DNA from: Gammaproteobacteria bacterium
Lineage (GTDB): Bacteria; Pseudomonadota; Gammaproteobacteria; Pseudomonadales; Litorivicinaceae
DNA length: 64,000 nucleotides
Assembly (NCBI GenBank): GCA_024640985.1
Contig: JAHEDY010000005.1
Location: 19,694-83,693 of the forward strand
Direction of reading: 5' to 3'
The notes beneath the pieces are model-generated. The model was not told the DNA's origin and ran no database searches. It saw only the letters and a list, made by a program, of their open reading frames with translations. This document shows positions 61,689 through 64,000 of the stretch, one piece after another (the stretch's first letter is position 1; the number at the start of each line of letters is the position of its first letter). Made by a program: the position numbers and the translations under genes.

Positions 61689-62611
61689 TGGATTACAGCT
61701 TATTGTCCTCTATCTTGCATGCCATTTTGGTGGCTTCAACCCCGTTGGTGTTTGCAGGTCTTGGTGCATTGATCCAAGAGCGCGCCGGTGTATTGAATTT
61801 GGGGATTGAAGGACTCATGATCGTTGGCGCCTTGGCTGGTTTTGCAACTGCTCTGGCTGGTTATCCACTGTTAGTCTCCGTGATTGCAGCAGCGTTAGCC
61901 GGTTCTGCCTTGGCAGCGATTTTTGCGTTGTTGGTGTTGCGCCTGTACGCCAATCCGGTGGCGACTGGGCTTGCATTGACGCTCTTTGGATTGGGGTTGA
62001 GTGCCTTGGCTGGAGCGCAGTATGTTGGGCAGGCTGCACCTCAAGTATCAGTTTGGACAATCCCATTATTGAGTCAGTTACCGGTGGTTGGGCATGCGCT
62101 CTTTTCACACGATCCGCTGGTCTATCTGTCGATTTTGATGGCTGCCTTGCTTTGGTGGTTTTTGAAGAAAACTCGAGCAGGTCTGATTCTGCGCGCGGTC
62201 GGCGAAAATCACGCGTCCGCGCACAGTCTGGGCTTTTCTGTCATGGGAATTCGTTTTTTGGCGATAGCTGCAGGTGGTGCACTGGCTGGTATCGGAGGGT
62301 CCTATCTCACCTTGGTGCAGACACCGCTGTTTGTCGAAGGAATGACCGCAGGCAGAGGTTGGATAGCTCTTGCATTGGTAGTGTTTGCCTCATGGCGGCC
62401 TTTCCGGGTGATTGCTGGTGCCTATTTGTTTGGAAGTGTGACGATTTTACAATTGCATAGTCAGGCGTTCGGTATTTCAATACCGGCCCAATGGCTGTCG
62501 ATGCTGCCTTATTTGGTCACAATTATGGCATTGGTGATGATTTCAGCCCGAGGCGAAAAGGGTTTGGCGGCACCTGGGTCGCTTGGAAAAATTTTTCGCG
62601 TATCACGTTAA
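61688..62611 (+). CDS. ABC transporter permease (nucleoside/BMP-type)
   Basis: 307 aa, ERAGVLNLGIEGLMIVGALAGF motif. Confidence 0.92.
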   Translation: MDYSLLSSILHAILVASTPLVFAGLGALIQERAGVLNLGIEGLMIVGALAGFATALAGYPLLVSVIAAALAGSALAAIFALLVLRLYANPVATGLALTLFGLGLSALAGAQYVGQAAPQVSVWTIPLLSQLPVVGHALFSHDPLVYLSILMAALLWWFLKKTRAGLILRAVGENHASAHSLGFSVMGIRFLAIAAGGALAGIGGSYLTLVQTPLFVEGMTAGRGWIALALVVFASWRPFRVIAGAYLFGSVTILQLHSQAFGISIPAQWLSMLPYLVTIMALVMISARGEKGLAAPGSLGKIFRVSR

Positions 62612-62628
62612 CTAGGAGAGTACGAACC

Positions 62629-63741
62629 ATGAGAGGTTTGCTATTAAAAGCATTGGCTGTTTCGGCTGCCGTCTTGTTGGCTGCATGTTCTGATTCAGAG
62701 CAAACAGCATCCAATGCACCAGAAAAGTCGGCTGATAAAGTCAAAGCAGGTTTTATTTATGTGGGCCCAGTCTCAGATGGCGGTTGGACTTACGAGCACA
62801 ACCAAGGTCGTTTGGCCGTTGAAGAGGCCTTCGGCGATAAGGTTGAGACAACCTTCGTTGAGAGCGTTTCAGAGGGCCCCGATGCCGAGCGTGTCTTGAG
62901 TCAAATGGCGAATGATGGGGCGGATATTATTTTCACGACGTCTTTTGGCTTTATGAATCCAACCATCAAAGTCGCGGAGCAGTTCCCGAATGTAAAATTT
63001 GAACATGCGACTGGTTTTAAACGTGCTGACAACGTGGCAATTTACTCATCACGGTTTTATGAGGGGCGTCATGTCTTGGGTCTGGTTGCTGGAAAAATGA
63101 CGAAAACCAACACCGTTGGCTACATTGCATCTTTCCCAATCCCCGAGGTGGTTCGTGGCATCAATGCGGCCTATTTGGCTGCGAAAAGTGTCAATCCTGA
63201 AGTTCAGTTTAAAGTGATTTGGGTATCAAGCTGGTTTGATCCAGGTAAAGAAGCTGATGCTGCCAAAGCGCTGATTGACCAAGGTGCTGATATTTTGATG
63301 CAGCACACAGATTCTCCTGCAGCAATGCAAATTGCAGAGCAGCGTGGAATCTATGCATTTGGTCAGGCGTCTGACATGGCCGCATTTGGACCAACCGCGC
63401 AGTTAACAGCCATTATCGATGACTGGGCTCCCTACTACATCGAGCGGGTTGGCGCGATGCTTGATGGAACCTGGCAATCCACCGACACCTGGGGCGGCTT
63501 TAATACCGGAATGGTGGCATTGGCACCTTACGGTCAGGCGGTTCCCGATGATGTGCGCCAACTTGCTGAAGAGGCTCGCGTTGCGATCAGTGAAGGTCGG
63601 TTACACCCCTTTACTGGGCCGATCAATAAGCAGGATGGTTCGGCGTGGCTCGCTGCTGGTGAAACTGCAGACGATGGCACATTGCTCGGTATGAATTTCT
63701 ATGTCGAAGGCATTGAAGGTAGTTTGCCGTCCTCCAATTAA
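62629..63741 (+). CDS. BMP family ABC transporter substrate-binding lipoprotein
   Basis: MRGLLLKALAVSAAVLLAACSDSEQ lipobox; FIYVGPVSDGGWTYEHNQGR Bmp/Med signature; SD AGGAGAG. Confidence 0.93.
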   Translation: MRGLLLKALAVSAAVLLAACSDSEQTASNAPEKSADKVKAGFIYVGPVSDGGWTYEHNQGRLAVEEAFGDKVETTFVESVSEGPDAERVLSQMANDGADIIFTTSFGFMNPTIKVAEQFPNVKFEHATGFKRADNVAIYSSRFYEGRHVLGLVAGKMTKTNTVGYIASFPIPEVVRGINAAYLAAKSVNPEVQFKVIWVSSWFDPGKEADAAKALIDQGADILMQHTDSPAAMQIAEQRGIYAFGQASDMAAFGPTAQLTAIIDDWAPYYIERVGAMLDGTWQSTDTWGGFNTGMVALAPYGQAVPDDVRQLAEEARVAISEGRLHPFTGPINKQDGSAWLAAGETADDGTLLGMNFYVEGIEGSLPSSN

Positions 63742-64000
63742 CTGAGCGACGGGGAGTTCTGGTCAAACTGGCGTGAGAGTCGGTTGACCAGGCTCCAAAT
63801 CACCAGAGCCTCCACGCACAGCACCAAAAGTGCGGCAAACATCAAATCGGTTTGACCGCGTCCATTGGCATGGAGCATTAAATAGCCAAGCCCACTTGAT
63901 GACCCGACCCATTCTCCAACAACTGCACCAATCGGTGCGACTGAAGCCGCGACGCGAACACCCGACATGGCATAGGGAATGGCTAACGGTAGTCGCACAT
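63738..64000 (-). CDS. Binding-protein-dependent ABC transporter permease, 5' end outside window
   Basis: GVRVAASVAPIGAVVGEWVGSSSGLGYLMLHANGRGQTDLMFAALLVLCV, NitT/Ssu/Thi-type permease C-terminus; frame open to window edge. Confidence 0.8.
   Translation of the reverse strand, partial: VRLPLAIPYAMSGVRVAASVAPIGAVVGEWVGSSSGLGYLMLHANGRGQTDLMFAALLVLCVEALVIWSLVNRLSRQFDQNSPSLS

Overview
This window is a chromosomal segment of a gammaproteobacterium with compact, mostly housekeeping content. No CRISPR arrays, transposases, integrases or prophage genes were seen. In order it holds: a Pseudomonas-like block (ribF-ileS-lspA-fkpB-ispH, a reduced minor-pilin cluster, thiO, nadE, bamD, rluD, pgeF, clpB); branched-chain amino acid genes (ilvI-ilvH-ilvC, pssA, leuA); holD-like, rimI, fabY and ampD; a 2-hydroxy/2-keto acid locus (AEC carrier, LldD-like dehydrogenase, small membrane protein, amidase, TRAP dctMQP, D-2-hydroxyacid dehydrogenase) next to a PdhR-like regulator and aceE-aceF; cobalamin adenosyltransferase, an AmpG-like MFS and an SDR; fxsA-groES-groEL and sodB; an orphan ParA cluster; an initiator tRNA; minCDE; sbcB; a SulP transporter; an M16 peptidase; yaaA; an ATP-grasp/alpha-E pair; and a BMP-type nucleoside-like ABC transporter. 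The most notable non-coding signals are: (i) a repeated TGGTCTGACCA / TGGTCAGACCA operator at three promoter regions, linking the PdhR-like regulator to the hydroxyacid/TRAP genes; (ii) a complete leuA attenuator with a Leu-rich 17-aa leader peptide; (iii) two TTGC-N3-GCAA palindromes (PhaR-like) upstream of the SDR gene; (iv) sigma32-like promoters at clpB and groES; (v) an initiator tRNA-fMet with a U1-U72 mismatch whose 3' end is overlapped by a protein gene; and (vi) several convergent gene pairs that share overlapping stop codons.
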